Shown piece after piece: positions 47,016 to 55,983 of a stretch of DNA of 64,000 bases. The stretch is from Microbulbifer sp. HZ11. Lineage in GTDB: Bacteria > Pseudomonadota > Gammaproteobacteria > Pseudomonadales > Cellvibrionaceae. The position numbers were made by a program, and so were the translations under genes. Position 1 is the first letter of the stretch, and every line of letters starts with the position of its first letter. The notes below the pieces were generated by a model. That model saw only the letters and a list, made by a program, of their open reading frames with translations. It was not told the DNA's origin and did no database searches. The stretch lies in contig NZ_JELR01000005.1 in NCBI RefSeq assembly GCF_000708675.1, positions 1-64,000 of the forward strand, in the 5' to 3' direction.

Positions 47016-48350
47016 TCAGACTCCGGCCCAGCGACGGGCGGAGGCCAGCGGACGGCGCAGCAGATAATAGATCAGTGGCACCCGTGCACCGTACACCCGC
47101 GCATGGCCGCGGGTGTTGATGTGGATCTGGGGATGATCCTGCCCAATGGTCGCCAGCAGTCGGTAGCTCGCGGGCAGGTTCTCGCCCTCACTGGTCAGCA
47201 GGCTGTGGTAGTGCAGTTCACCTTCGATGGGAGCGAGTGGGTCGGACTCGGCATAAAATACCACTCGCGCATTGGGTGGAAGATGGATCGCGTCGCGGGT
47301 TGGCAGGTCTATCTGGATCTGGCGCGCCTCCGGCTGCACGATCTCCATTACCTTTTCACCGGCGCGCACCCGCCGGCCGATCCATTCCGCCCGGTCGGTG
47401 TATATGGCCACACCGGAGGCCTGCGCCCGTATGCGGGTTTTGTCCAGCTGTGCCTGTTGGAATTCCAGGTCCAGGGTGCGGATGGATAAATCGGTTTCCG
47501 CTTCCGCAAGCTTGTGGCCGGCGGAGGTCTGCTGAAAATTATACTGGCGCGTCATGCGCAGGCGTTCGCTATACAGGGAAATTTCCTGCTGTACACGATC
47601 GATTTCCGCGTTGACCTCAGCATCTTCCAGGGTAAATAGCAGATCGCCGCTGTGTACCGGCGCATTGGGTGGAATATTGATATCGCGTATCACGCCATCG
47701 GTGCGCGCGGACACGATGCGCGGTTCTATAGCCGCCAGTGTGGCCGGGGCCAGAACACTCTGGCGCACCGGGATTGCACAGATCCCTGCGATTGCTGCCG
47801 CGGCGATCAGCGGACGGCGGCTCAGCCAGTTTTTCCACCGTCCATGTTGTTGCCCCCGCAGGGCCAGCAGCCCATGACACAGTGCCCCACCGATTTCCCG
47901 AAAAATCTCCTGTTCCTGAGGTGAGAGTTTGCGCGCGCGCAACAGGACCAGGCAGCCCAGTAGATCCCCATTGTTTTTTTCGATGGGTAGCAGCGCAAGG
48001 GTTCGGGTGTCGACGGTGGCGGAAGCCTCCGGCGTTGCGCCACCCGCGGTATGTATCTGCACCTGAACCGGTGTTTGTGGAGACGCTTGCTTGCGCGCCT
48101 CATCAAGGTAATTCCTGACTTCACCGCGCCAGTGCTGTGCTTCACTGCTGGTCGGGTCAACACTGGTGACATTGGATGCCGCAGCAAGATTCAGTTGAGG
48201 GCCGCTGAAATACAGGCAGGCATCAAACGCGAGCAGGCATTGGCTATCGGTACAGACGATACGGCCAATCTGTTGTTCATCGGCTGCATCACGGAGTTTC
48301 TTTTGCAGGGACAGAAAACCGTTGAGTTTCTCCAGCAGTTTTGCATCCAT
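47016..48350 (-). CDS. GAF-like domain fused to HlyD-type membrane fusion protein
   Basis: 444 residues. Residues about 1-165 are cytoplasmic and resemble a GAF-like sensory domain (FLSLQKKLRDAADEQQIGRI, LLPIEKNNGDLLGCLVLL). One membrane helix follows at about 177-195. The periplasmic part (about 200-440) has the HlyD pattern: barrel-sandwich halves (IVSARTDGVIRDINIPPNAP ... AIYTDRAEWIGRRVRAGEKV) around a helical hairpin (225-320). A cytoplasmic sensor on an adaptor could gate export by a signal. Its ATG starts 1 nt after the stop of the preceding adaptor gene. Placement between a TolC-like gene and the M50 hybrid indicates it belongs to the same export complex. Confidence 0.83.
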   Translation of the reverse strand: MDAKLLEKLNGFLSLQKKLRDAADEQQIGRIVCTDSQCLLAFDACLYFSGPQLNLAAASNVTSVDPTSSEAQHWRGEVRNYLDEARKQASPQTPVQVQIHTAGGATPEASATVDTRTLALLPIEKNNGDLLGCLVLLRARKLSPQEQEIFREIGGALCHGLLALRGQQHGRWKNWLSRRPLIAAAAIAGICAIPVRQSVLAPATLAAIEPRIVSARTDGVIRDINIPPNAPVHSGDLLFTLEDAEVNAEIDRVQQEISLYSERLRMTRQYNFQQTSAGHKLAEAETDLSIRTLDLEFQQAQLDKTRIRAQASGVAIYTDRAEWIGRRVRAGEKVMEIVQPEARQIQIDLPTRDAIHLPPNARVVFYAESDPLAPIEGELHYHSLLTSEGENLPASYRLLATIGQDHPQIHINTRGHARVYGARVPLIYYLLRRPLASARRWAGV

Positions 48351-48351
48351 C

Positions 48352-49200
48352 TCAGTTGGCTCCGCGATGATCGCTTTTATCGGAGCCGCCGGCGAGGAGG
48401 TCGCTGGTGCTTTTCGCCCGCTGGAACCTGGCTTCTCCGCTCATACCGGAAATCAGCAGCCGGGATGTAGTTATCGACTCTTCGCCGGAATCAATAACAC
48501 CGATGACCCTTACGGTGCGGGTTACCGGGTCAACCACAGGGACAATGCGCTGCAAGGTGGCGGAGTAGGTCAGACCGGTTTCATTGATCAAGACCTGGAA
48601 GTTGTCACCGATGGAGAGATGGGCGAGCCATACAGAGGGAATGATGGCTTCGACTTCGAGCCCGCGGTTGTCCACCAGCTCGAACAGTGGCGCGCCGACT
48701 TCGGTGCGCTGGTGCGGTTCCACGGAGCGGCTTACCACATAACCATCAAAAGGCGCGCGCACTTCGCAAAGGCTGTTGCGGTGAGTGAGCACCTTGGCAT
48801 TGGCGGTGGTCTCTGCCAGCTGCGCCTCGCTCTGCAGCATTTCCAGTTCGCTGATATTGCCGCCCAGCTGGCGTAGTGAAATATTCGCATCCAGCTGGCG
48901 GCGCGCAAGTGTGCGCTGGGATTCGGCACCTTCGAGTTCGGCTCTCAATTCTGTGCAGTCGAAACGTGCAAGCAGATCATTTCTGTTGAAGCGGTCGCCC
49001 GCGCGCACATGGACTTCGATGATGCGCGCGGCCAGTTCGCTGGATAGCTGCACCCGACTGAGTGCGTTGAGTTTGGCAGGGGCGGAGTTCTGCTCTCCAC
49101 TGCTACTCGGTTCGCCGGCGGCCAGTGCAACACCCGCTGTGCTTGTCATTGCTACACAGGCTGCCAGCAGCACCGCGGAAAAAGCGCTTCGGATTTGCAT
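48352..49200 (-). CDS. Periplasmic adaptor (HlyD/RND-type membrane fusion protein)
   Basis: 282 residues from ATG 49200, with AGGTGG about 7 nt upstream; an in-frame ATG at 49233 would add 11 residues before the signal peptide. The signal (about 1-28) ends GVALAA. The lipoyl-like halves (VQLSSELAARIIEVHVRAGD and CEVRAPFDGYVVSRSVEPHQ) enclose a coiled coil (about 85-145), followed by a beta-barrel domain. It differs from the second adaptor in having no cytoplasmic part. Two adaptors in one operon suggest a split role: one anchored in the inner membrane, one contacting the TolC-like channel. Assignment to the adhesin exporter is by operon context. Confidence 0.86.
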   Translation of the reverse strand: MQIRSAFSAVLLAACVAMTSTAGVALAAGEPSSSGEQNSAPAKLNALSRVQLSSELAARIIEVHVRAGDRFNRNDLLARFDCTELRAELEGAESQRTLARRQLDANISLRQLGGNISELEMLQSEAQLAETTANAKVLTHRNSLCEVRAPFDGYVVSRSVEPHQRTEVGAPLFELVDNRGLEVEAIIPSVWLAHLSIGDNFQVLINETGLTYSATLQRIVPVVDPVTRTVRVIGVIDSGEESITTSRLLISGMSGEARFQRAKSTSDLLAGGSDKSDHRGAN

Positions 49201-49306
49201 GACGGGTACCACCTGTACATCGTTCGCAGCCACATCAGCGATGTGAGTGGCTTCCAGTTTCTGAAGGTCGGACTAATGAATGTGTCCTGGAAAAGTCTTG
49301 CGGCGT

Positions 49307-50890
49307 TTACCAGTGCGCTGCGGCTTGCCCGTCTGCACGGATTTCTGTCTCGCGTCTCTCGACACCTTCCGGGTTGTAGCCCCCGATCGGCAGCAATTCC
49401 ATGCTGGCGCTCTGGGTGCGCATGTCCGCGACCTGTTGTTCGATCACTTCCAGCGGCTGGCGGTAGTCGATATAGAACTCGGGCTGGAAGCCCACCGCGT
49501 TACTGAGCCGCCCATTGGCACTGCGCCAGTCGGCGTAGCTCACATCTTTCTGTACGCTGGAAAGCAGAGCCTGGGTAGAGGCGTGGATACTTTCCAGTTC
49601 GGTGCCCTGGCTGGACTGCCAGCGCGCGCGGGACTGACTCGCCATCTGGCGGTCGATATCCGCCAGTTCCACCGCATAGCCATGATTGAGTTGTGCGCGT
49701 TTTACATGGCTATAGGCGAGGTCCACCTGAGTGAGCACCGCAACGGTCAATGCGGCGCGGCGTACATCACCGAGGCGTTCGTTATCGCGGGCGTATCCGA
49801 TCAGGTCGCGCCCGGCGACCACGGTGCCGAGTAAATCCCAGGTCAGGCGCAGGCTGCTTTCGGCCCAGTCGTTGTACAGCAGGTAACTGTTGTCGTCGTA
49901 GAAATAGCCGGTGCGCAGTTCAAGGCCGGGCAATAACTGTAGGCAGGCTTTGCGGATTTCCGTTGCGGCGATGCGCTCGCGGTAATCCTCTTCCAGCAGC
50001 TCCGGGCGGTTGCGCAGACTGTACTGCTCCAGCTCCAGCACACTCATTTCCGCAAAGGGGCTGCGCAGCATATCGCTGGATTTGGCGCTGACCTGAAACT
50101 GAGTGCCGGGGGGCAGCCCCATCAGCGAGGCGAGTTCCATCTTCGCGTTGTGCATATCCCCTTCCAGCGCCAGCAGCTGTTGCATCAGGTCCAGCAGGTC
50201 GCGACGGTAGGCCAGGCTGGCCTCGGTCTGGCGCAATCCGCGCTCGGCGCTCTCGCGGGATTTTTCCAGCGCGCGCCGGGTCTGCTCGATCAGCCCGGGC
50301 AATTGGGCCTGGGCACGCTGGGCGGCGGCGGCCATCCAGAAGGCGTATTCCACGTCCATGATCACGTTGTGCATCAGCTTGCGCTGGCGCTCGATCGCAA
50401 TCATCACGCCATCGGCGGCCTGTTTGGCTGAGAGATAATTGATACCGAAGTCGAGCACATTCCACGACAATTCAAGTCCGGCTGTGCTGTAGGTCTTATC
50501 CAGAGAGGTGGACTGGGCGAGCGACTCGTTGCCGTTTACGTCTTCACTGCTGGCGAAGTGCTGTTTGTTGCGGTGGTTGTAACCGGCACTGGCGGCAATT
50601 TCCGGCAGCATGTCCCAGCGCGACAGGCGCAGGTTGCGGTTGGCGACCACCGCCTCCATCAGCTTGAGACGATTGTCCATGTTGTAGGCGATGGCCCGCG
50701 CAATGGCTTCATTCAGACCGATGGGGCCGGTGACGGGCTGCTGATTGCCGAAGGCGGTTTGCCAGTCACCACTGGCGCGTTGATCAATGGTGGCGTCGTC
50801 CATGGCGGTCGGTTTTACCGAGCAGGCGGACAAAGTCACGAGGGTGACGCCAAAGGTTGCAATAAAAGCCGCAAGCGAGGCCTGGCGCAT
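49307..50890 (-). CDS. TolC-family outer-membrane lipoprotein
   Basis: 527 residues. Lipobox LSAC (Cys23) follows a hydrophobic stretch, so it should be lipidated at the inner face of the outer membrane. Two OEP repeats are seen (GLNEAIARAIAYNMDNRLKL and LEQYSLRNRPELLEEDYRER mark their beginnings), each with long helices that form the periplasmic tunnel. It is the first gene of the operon that ends with the giant adhesin, so it is the proposed exit duct for that protein. A gap of 106 nt separates it from the first adaptor gene. Family assignment is secure; cargo is inferred. Confidence 0.9.
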   Translation of the reverse strand: MRQASLAAFIATFGVTLVTLSACSVKPTAMDDATIDQRASGDWQTAFGNQQPVTGPIGLNEAIARAIAYNMDNRLKLMEAVVANRNLRLSRWDMLPEIAASAGYNHRNKQHFASSEDVNGNESLAQSTSLDKTYSTAGLELSWNVLDFGINYLSAKQAADGVMIAIERQRKLMHNVIMDVEYAFWMAAAAQRAQAQLPGLIEQTRRALEKSRESAERGLRQTEASLAYRRDLLDLMQQLLALEGDMHNAKMELASLMGLPPGTQFQVSAKSSDMLRSPFAEMSVLELEQYSLRNRPELLEEDYRERIAATEIRKACLQLLPGLELRTGYFYDDNSYLLYNDWAESSLRLTWDLLGTVVAGRDLIGYARDNERLGDVRRAALTVAVLTQVDLAYSHVKRAQLNHGYAVELADIDRQMASQSRARWQSSQGTELESIHASTQALLSSVQKDVSYADWRSANGRLSNAVGFQPEFYIDYRQPLEVIEQQVADMRTQSASMELLPIGGYNPEGVERRETEIRADGQAAAHW

Positions 50891-51258
50891 ATCTCTGAGT
50901 CCTTATAAATACTTATCGACTACTACGCGGTACATCTGCGCCAGATCAATTTAGTACAAATGTTTCAGCTCGCTGTGTGGAGAGGACAGGATCTCCGGGT
51001 TTCGTCGCCGCATTACACCTTGGCGGTCGGGAGTGGCGTCAGGGAGCACCGCAGCAAGACGGCCGGGTATAGCGGCGGGTTCTTGTTTTTGTGTGTGGAT
51101 CTGCAGGCGATCAGGGTTGGTTAGGCCAATCTAAATGGGGCGGGGGGAGGCGGCGGTGACAATTCTGGGGCACAATCCGGCCTGTGGTTGAGAATCCTGC
51201 CAACCGCAGAACGACAATAATAAAAACTGAATATCGACGATAAGAGAGACCCGTCCCC
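50891..51258. other. Divergent promoter region between exporter and sugar ABC operons
   Basis: 368 nt between the minus-strand TolC-like gene and the plus-strand ATPase gene. It should hold promoters for both. No clear -35/-10 pair, palindrome or RNA element could be supported by eye. Confidence 0.5.
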
Positions 51259-52356
51259 TTGGCCAATATTGAGTTCAGAGGCGTCAGCAAGTACTACGAC
51301 GATGGTCCCGCGACCGTGCCCGGCCTGGATCTGGAGATCCGCGATGGCGAATTTATGGTACTGGTAGGCCCGTCCGGCTGTGGCAAATCCACTACCCTGC
51401 GGATGATTGCGGGGCTCGAATCCATCAGTGGCGGCGATCTGTATATTGGGGGGCACCGGGTTAACGACCTGCCCCCCAAGGACCGGGACATCGCCATGGT
51501 GTTCCAGAATTACGCCCTTTACCCGCATATGTCCGTGTATGAAAACATGGCATTTGGTCTGCGGGTGCGCAATTTTCCCAAGCTGGGCATTGATCGTCGG
51601 GTGCGGGATGCCGCCGAGACACTGGGGCTGTCGGATCTGCTCGCGCGCAAGCCCGGCCAGTTGTCCGGGGGGCAGAATCAGCGGGTGGCCCTGGGGCGCG
51701 CCATGGTGCGCGACCCCCAGGTATTTCTGTTCGATGAGCCGTTGTCCAATCTCGATGCGGAGCTGAGAGTGCAGATGCGCGGAGTCATTCACCGTCTGCA
51801 CCGCCAGTTGGGCACTACGTCGGTCTACGTCACCCACGACCAGGTGGAGGCCATGACCCTAGGCACCCGCATCGCGATTCTCGATAAAGGGGAGCTGATG
51901 CAGGTGGGGACGCCGCTGGAGCTGTATAACGACCCGGACAACACCTTTGTGGCGGGCTTTATGGGTTCGCCGCCGATGAACCTGGTTGCGGTTGCCAACG
52001 ACGGTGTCCAGCTGTGTTGCGACCTGCTCACACTGCCGCGCCCGCACCTGCAGGGAGTGGGCCGCGCGCTACTGCTCGGCCTGCGCCCGGAAAGGCTGGT
52101 CTACGCGGCTAGCGCGCCGGCCCACTGGCCACGACTTTCCGGCGAGATCGAGCTGGTTGAGAGCCTGGGGGCGGAGATGTTGATACACCTGCGCAAGGGC
52201 GGGGAGCAGGTCATAGCGAGGCTGCCGGGTTTGCGGGCATTCACTCTCGGTGACGCACTGGAACTCGCGTTTGATCCCGCGGCGGTGTATCTGTTCGATG
52301 CACAGACGCAACAGCGCATTCGCAGTGATACTGCCCGCGCCGGAGTGCGGATGTGA
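51259..52356 (+). CDS. malK: Sugar ABC transporter ATP-binding protein (MalK/UgpC type)
   Basis: 365 residues from a TTG start at 51259. Walker A GPSGCGKST (37-45), signature LSGGQ (135-139), Walker B FLFDEP (156-161) and H-loop THD (192-194) are intact. A C-terminal regulatory OB-like domain (about 240-360) is of the MalK type, suggesting use by a sugar importer. The next gene starts within its stop codon (GTG at 52353), so it is tightly coupled to the transmembrane subunits. The symbol follows family resemblance only; the sugar is unknown. Confidence 0.9.
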   Translation: MANIEFRGVSKYYDDGPATVPGLDLEIRDGEFMVLVGPSGCGKSTTLRMIAGLESISGGDLYIGGHRVNDLPPKDRDIAMVFQNYALYPHMSVYENMAFGLRVRNFPKLGIDRRVRDAAETLGLSDLLARKPGQLSGGQNQRVALGRAMVRDPQVFLFDEPLSNLDAELRVQMRGVIHRLHRQLGTTSVYVTHDQVEAMTLGTRIAILDKGELMQVGTPLELYNDPDNTFVAGFMGSPPMNLVAVANDGVQLCCDLLTLPRPHLQGVGRALLLGLRPERLVYAASAPAHWPRLSGEIELVESLGAEMLIHLRKGGEQVIARLPGLRAFTLGDALELAFDPAAVYLFDAQTQQRIRSDTARAGVRM

Positions 52357-54665
52357 TCATGGCCTCAATATCCTGCGGGAGCCCGTTGCGCAGGCGCACA
52401 GCTACCGGGCTGGTGGGGCTGCTGGGCAGGCTCGTGCAGGCAGTGTTGTGCCTGCTGATTTGCCTTTCCGGTAGCGCCAGGGCTGCGGATAGCCTGACTC
52501 TCTGGCACAGCTACCGCGGTGCCGAGCGCACTGCGTTTGAGCAGCGCATTCGCGACTACAACCGCAGCCAGAGCGCGGTGCAGGTGAAAGCTCTGGCGGT
52601 CCCCTTTGGCGGCTTCGCGGATAAGCTGTCCGCGGCCCTGCCCCGGGGGCAGGGCCCGGACCTGTTTGTCTTTGCCCACGATCGTCTCGGCGGGTGGGCC
52701 AGCTCCGGGCACACCATTGCGCCCATCGATCGCTACGTGAGCGAGCGGTTACTGCGGCGCTTCCCGGCAAACCTGCTGGATGCGATGACTTTTACCGGCG
52801 ATCTCTACGGCCTCCCGTTTGCGTTCAAGAGCCCGGCGCTGATCATGAATACCGACCTGGTGCAGTCACCGCCCGCGACCACCAACGGCATGGTGGCGGA
52901 GGCATTGCGGCACACCGACCGCGCTGCCGGGCGCTTCGGTCTCGCGTACAGCTATACCGAACCCTTTTTTCACGGCGCCCTGATGAACAGCTTCGGGCAG
53001 GGTCCATTCGATCGCGGTGGCAATCTGGATCTGGATAGTCCGGCGAATGTTGCTTCTCTGCAGATGCTCGCGCGCTGGGCGCGCCAGGACCGGATATTGC
53101 CGGAGGATCCCAGCAGTACTCTGGTGACAGACCTGTTCAATCAGGGGCGTGCGGCGATGGTGATCAGTGGCCCCTGGATGCTCGGAGAAATCGCGCCGCA
53201 GGTGAATTACCGGGTAGCGCCGTTGCCGGTCAACAGCGAGAGCGGTAAACCCCTGTCACCCTGGGTGGCGGTGGAGGGACTGTTCCTGTCACCCTGGTCA
53301 CAACACCCGGAACAGGCCGTGGCGCTGATGGAATTTCTCACCAGCCGCGCCTCCGCGGAAATCATGGCCACGGAAGGTGGCCAGCTGCCGGCAAATATCA
53401 GTGCGTTTGAACACCCTAGTGTCGCGACAAATCATGTAGCCATGGCATTTCGCCAGCAATTGGAACACGCGGTGCCTATTCCCAATCTGCCGGCGATGAC
53501 GCTGCTGTGGGTGCCTCTGGAAAATGCGCTGAAAAAAGTCGTCAAGGGCGTGGCGCAGCCGGAAGCGGAGATGCAGCAGCTTCAGCGGCAACTGAGTGCG
53601 GACCTGACGCGCCTGGAGCGATCCCGCCGGCGAGGGGAAACCCCGGCACAGATGCCGCTCTGGTTGTGGGTGATTCCCGTTGTGCTGGTGGTGCTCGCGG
53701 CCTGGGGCTGGCACCGTTATCGACGTCGGCTGATGGTGGGTTGGCAGGCCAACCGCACCGCGTATCTGTATATCCTGCCGGCCATGTTGGGCATGCTGCT
53801 ACTGGTGTTGTTTCCACTTGGCTATGGGCTGTTGTTGTCGTTTACCGATACCACCGTCTTCAACGAGCACGCGCCTCTGTGGTCGCGGTTTGTGGGGCTG
53901 GATAACTACGCGGCAATCCTTGGGGATTTTCACCTGTGGCGAGGTCAGGGGGCCGAGCGCAGCCTGGATTTCGACAACTTCTATTGGACCCTGCTGGTGA
54001 CCATTATCTGGACTGCCAGCAACGTGATTCTGGCGGTGGGGCTGGCGATGGTACTGGCACTGGCGCTCGACCGGCCAATCGTCGGGCGCAGTTGGTTCCG
54101 CCTGATCCTTATCCTGCCCTGGGCCATTCCCAATTACATTACCGCGCTGGTGTGGAAAGGCATGTTCCATCCGCAGTTTGGGGTGTTCAACCAGGGGTTG
54201 CAGATCCTCGGGCTGGCGCCGGTGGCCTGGTTTGACTCTATCGGTACCAGCTTTGTGACCGGCCTGATAACCAATGTATGGTTGAGTATCCCGTTCATGA
54301 TGGTGGTGATCCTCGGCGGGTTGCAGTCGATTCCGCGGGAGCTGTACGAGGTGGCCCGGGTGGAAGGGGCCGGGCGCTGGTTTCAGTTCCGCCGGATTAC
54401 CCTGCCGCTGCTGAAACCTGTGCTGATCCCGGCGGTGATTCTGTCGGTGGTGTGGACCTTCAATATGTTTAACGTCATCTACCTGGTCAGTGACGGTGCG
54501 CCCGCCGGCGCCAACGATATTCTGATCACCAAGGCGTTTCGTATCGGGTTCGAGAAGTACCAGTATGCCTACGCCGCCGCCTATTCCATGGTAATTCTGG
54601 CGTTGCTGTTCGGTTATACCCTGTGGCAGACCCGTGTCAGTCGCACCCTGGAGGTGGCCCGATGA
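52353..54665 (+). CDS. Fused sugar-binding protein and ABC permease (MalE-MalF fusion)
   Basis: 770 residues from GTG 52353 (ATG 52359 also possible). Signal or anchor helix at about 25-44, then a solute-binding domain (about 46-430; SLTLWHSYRGAERTAFEQRI, GPDLFVFAHDRLGGWA, MVISGPWML). A transmembrane helix at about 430-450 leads into a MalF-type permease, with the ATPase-coupling EAA loop at about 660-685 (ELYEVARVEGAGRW). Binding protein and permease are usually separate genes; a natural fusion of this type is known in Bdellovibrio. The receptor is therefore fixed to the transporter at one copy per pump. The frame is continuous, so this is a true fusion. The substrate is probably a gluco-oligosaccharide (inferred). 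Confidence 0.92.
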   Translation: MIMASISCGSPLRRRTATGLVGLLGRLVQAVLCLLICLSGSARAADSLTLWHSYRGAERTAFEQRIRDYNRSQSAVQVKALAVPFGGFADKLSAALPRGQGPDLFVFAHDRLGGWASSGHTIAPIDRYVSERLLRRFPANLLDAMTFTGDLYGLPFAFKSPALIMNTDLVQSPPATTNGMVAEALRHTDRAAGRFGLAYSYTEPFFHGALMNSFGQGPFDRGGNLDLDSPANVASLQMLARWARQDRILPEDPSSTLVTDLFNQGRAAMVISGPWMLGEIAPQVNYRVAPLPVNSESGKPLSPWVAVEGLFLSPWSQHPEQAVALMEFLTSRASAEIMATEGGQLPANISAFEHPSVATNHVAMAFRQQLEHAVPIPNLPAMTLLWVPLENALKKVVKGVAQPEAEMQQLQRQLSADLTRLERSRRRGETPAQMPLWLWVIPVVLVVLAAWGWHRYRRRLMVGWQANRTAYLYILPAMLGMLLLVLFPLGYGLLLSFTDTTVFNEHAPLWSRFVGLDNYAAILGDFHLWRGQGAERSLDFDNFYWTLLVTIIWTASNVILAVGLAMVLALALDRPIVGRSWFRLILILPWAIPNYITALVWKGMFHPQFGVFNQGLQILGLAPVAWFDSIGTSFVTGLITNVWLSIPFMMVVILGGLQSIPRELYEVARVEGAGRWFQFRRITLPLLKPVLIPAVILSVVWTFNMFNVIYLVSDGAPAGANDILITKAFRIGFEKYQYAYAAAYSMVILALLFGYTLWQTRVSRTLEVAR

Positions 54666-55627
54666 CTTTTCCCGGTGGGACTCCCCCCCGCAGGAGCCTG
54701 CTTGCAGGCGAACCGGTTTGGCACCGGGCCTGGTTGGCTTGCAGGCGGGTGCCGAAAAGGATTGCACAGGATATTTTTAGCTGGCGTTTCGTCTTGCTGA
54801 CACTGGCTTCGCTGATCGTTCTCTATCCCATGTTGTGGGTTGTCAGCCTCGCCTTCTCCGGCCAGCAGTCTCTGACCTTGGTCCGCCTGCCGGAGGATGC
54901 CGGCATCGCCCGGCAGTTAATGGCTCTGGTTCCATTACCGGAACAGTGGTCCCTGGCGAATTTTCGCGCGGTGCTTTCCGAGCAGCCGTTTCTGCAATGG
55001 CTCGGCAATAGCCTGGTGGTCGCCATTGCCACCACCGTTGTCGGTCTTTCCCTGAGCTGTACGGCCGCCTATGCGTTTTCCCGCTTCCGGTTTGCCGGCC
55101 GCCAGCGGGGCATGTTGCTGTTTTTGATCTCGCAGATGTTTCCCGCAATGCTGATGCTGATTCCTCTGTACGTGATCGTGGTGCAGTGGTTGGGGCTCGG
55201 GAACTCCTGGCTGGGATTGATACTGGTGTACTCCATCACCGCGCTGCCGTTCTGCGTGTGGATGTTAAAGGGCTACTTCGACACTCTGCCCTACGAGATT
55301 GAAGAGTCGGCACTGCTCGACGGGGCCAGCCACTGGACCATCTTCACTCGTATTATCCTGCCGCTGGCGCGACCGGCCATAGCGGTTACCGGGCTATTCG
55401 CGTTCATGACTGCCTGGAACGAATTCATTCTGGCCTCCATTTTCATGGACGATGAATCCCTGTATACGGTACCCGTGGGCCTGCGCTTCTTCGTGAGTGA
55501 CTACGCCTCGGAGTGGGGGTACTTTGCGGCGGGTTCCATTCTGGTTTCGCTGCCGGTCATGTTGCTGTTTCTTTCCCTGCAGCGCTTTCTGGTTTCCGGG
55601 CTCGCCGCCGGGGCGGTGAAAGGCTGA
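54662..55627 (+). CDS. malG: Sugar ABC transporter permease (MalG type)
   Basis: 321 residues from ATG 54662, which overlaps the stop of the fusion gene by 4 nt (ATGA); a longer in-frame ATG at 54623 is rejected for this reason. Six expected membrane helices. The EAA loop EIEESALLDGASHWTIFTRI is at about 215-234, where the MalK-type ATPase docks. It completes a three-gene importer made of ATPase, receptor-permease fusion and second permease. An N-terminal extension of about 35 basic residues precedes the first helix. Confidence 0.92.
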   Translation: MTFPGGTPPRRSLLAGEPVWHRAWLACRRVPKRIAQDIFSWRFVLLTLASLIVLYPMLWVVSLAFSGQQSLTLVRLPEDAGIARQLMALVPLPEQWSLANFRAVLSEQPFLQWLGNSLVVAIATTVVGLSLSCTAAYAFSRFRFAGRQRGMLLFLISQMFPAMLMLIPLYVIVVQWLGLGNSWLGLILVYSITALPFCVWMLKGYFDTLPYEIEESALLDGASHWTIFTRIILPLARPAIAVTGLFAFMTAWNEFILASIFMDDESLYTVPVGLRFFVSDYASEWGYFAAGSILVSLPVMLLFLSLQRFLVSGLAAGAVKG

Positions 55628-55983
55628 CGCTGCAGATGCACCCTTATCCGTGATCACACAACCGGTCAGTGGCTTGCGGGCTCCCCAGGCCCCTGCTTTG
55701 AGCCGTCTCGCCCCGTAATGGCCCGGAAAATGTCCCAATCCGGTGCGGACTGGCGCTTTCCATTTAAGCTGTTGATTTATATGTGTTTTTTCGTTCCCGC
55801 TTTGCCGAAACCAAGGTGGGAAAGTCCATTTTTGGCCAAATCCCCAAGGTGGGACGACGCATTCTGGCGCGGCGCAGGAGTATAGCCTCACGCCAGATCG
55901 GGTTATCCTGTTGCGGTCTCACGCGGTCCCTACTCTGGCGAAACCAATAAATAAAATGACGTGACGATGGGGGAGACAACTCC
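55628..55983 (+). promoter_or_regulatory. Upstream region of the TonB-receptor operon
   Basis: 356 nt without a gene. It holds the receptor promoter and two copies of the motif described at 55811-55860. No clear -10/-35 pair could be fixed. A ribosome site GGGGGAG lies just before the ATG at 55984. Confidence 0.55.
55811..55860. promoter_or_regulatory. Repeated CCAAGGTGGGA motif (operator candidate)
   Basis: CCAAGGTGGGA occurs at 55811-55821 and again at 55844-55854, 33 nt apart, and the second continues GACGACGC to 55860. A close copy, CCAAAGTGGGACGACAC, lies at 62483-62499 before the secreted CBM protein. Both distal copies end 100-125 nt before a start codon. A shared transcription factor site is inferred. 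Confidence 0.6.

Noticed and set aside
51121-51837. 238-codon open frame antisense to the MalK start
   Set aside because: It crosses the promoter region and the Walker A coding part; no family resemblance.
53799-54767. 322-codon open frame antisense to the MalE-MalF fusion
   Set aside because: Gln/His/Pro-rich complement of membrane-protein codons, no domain.
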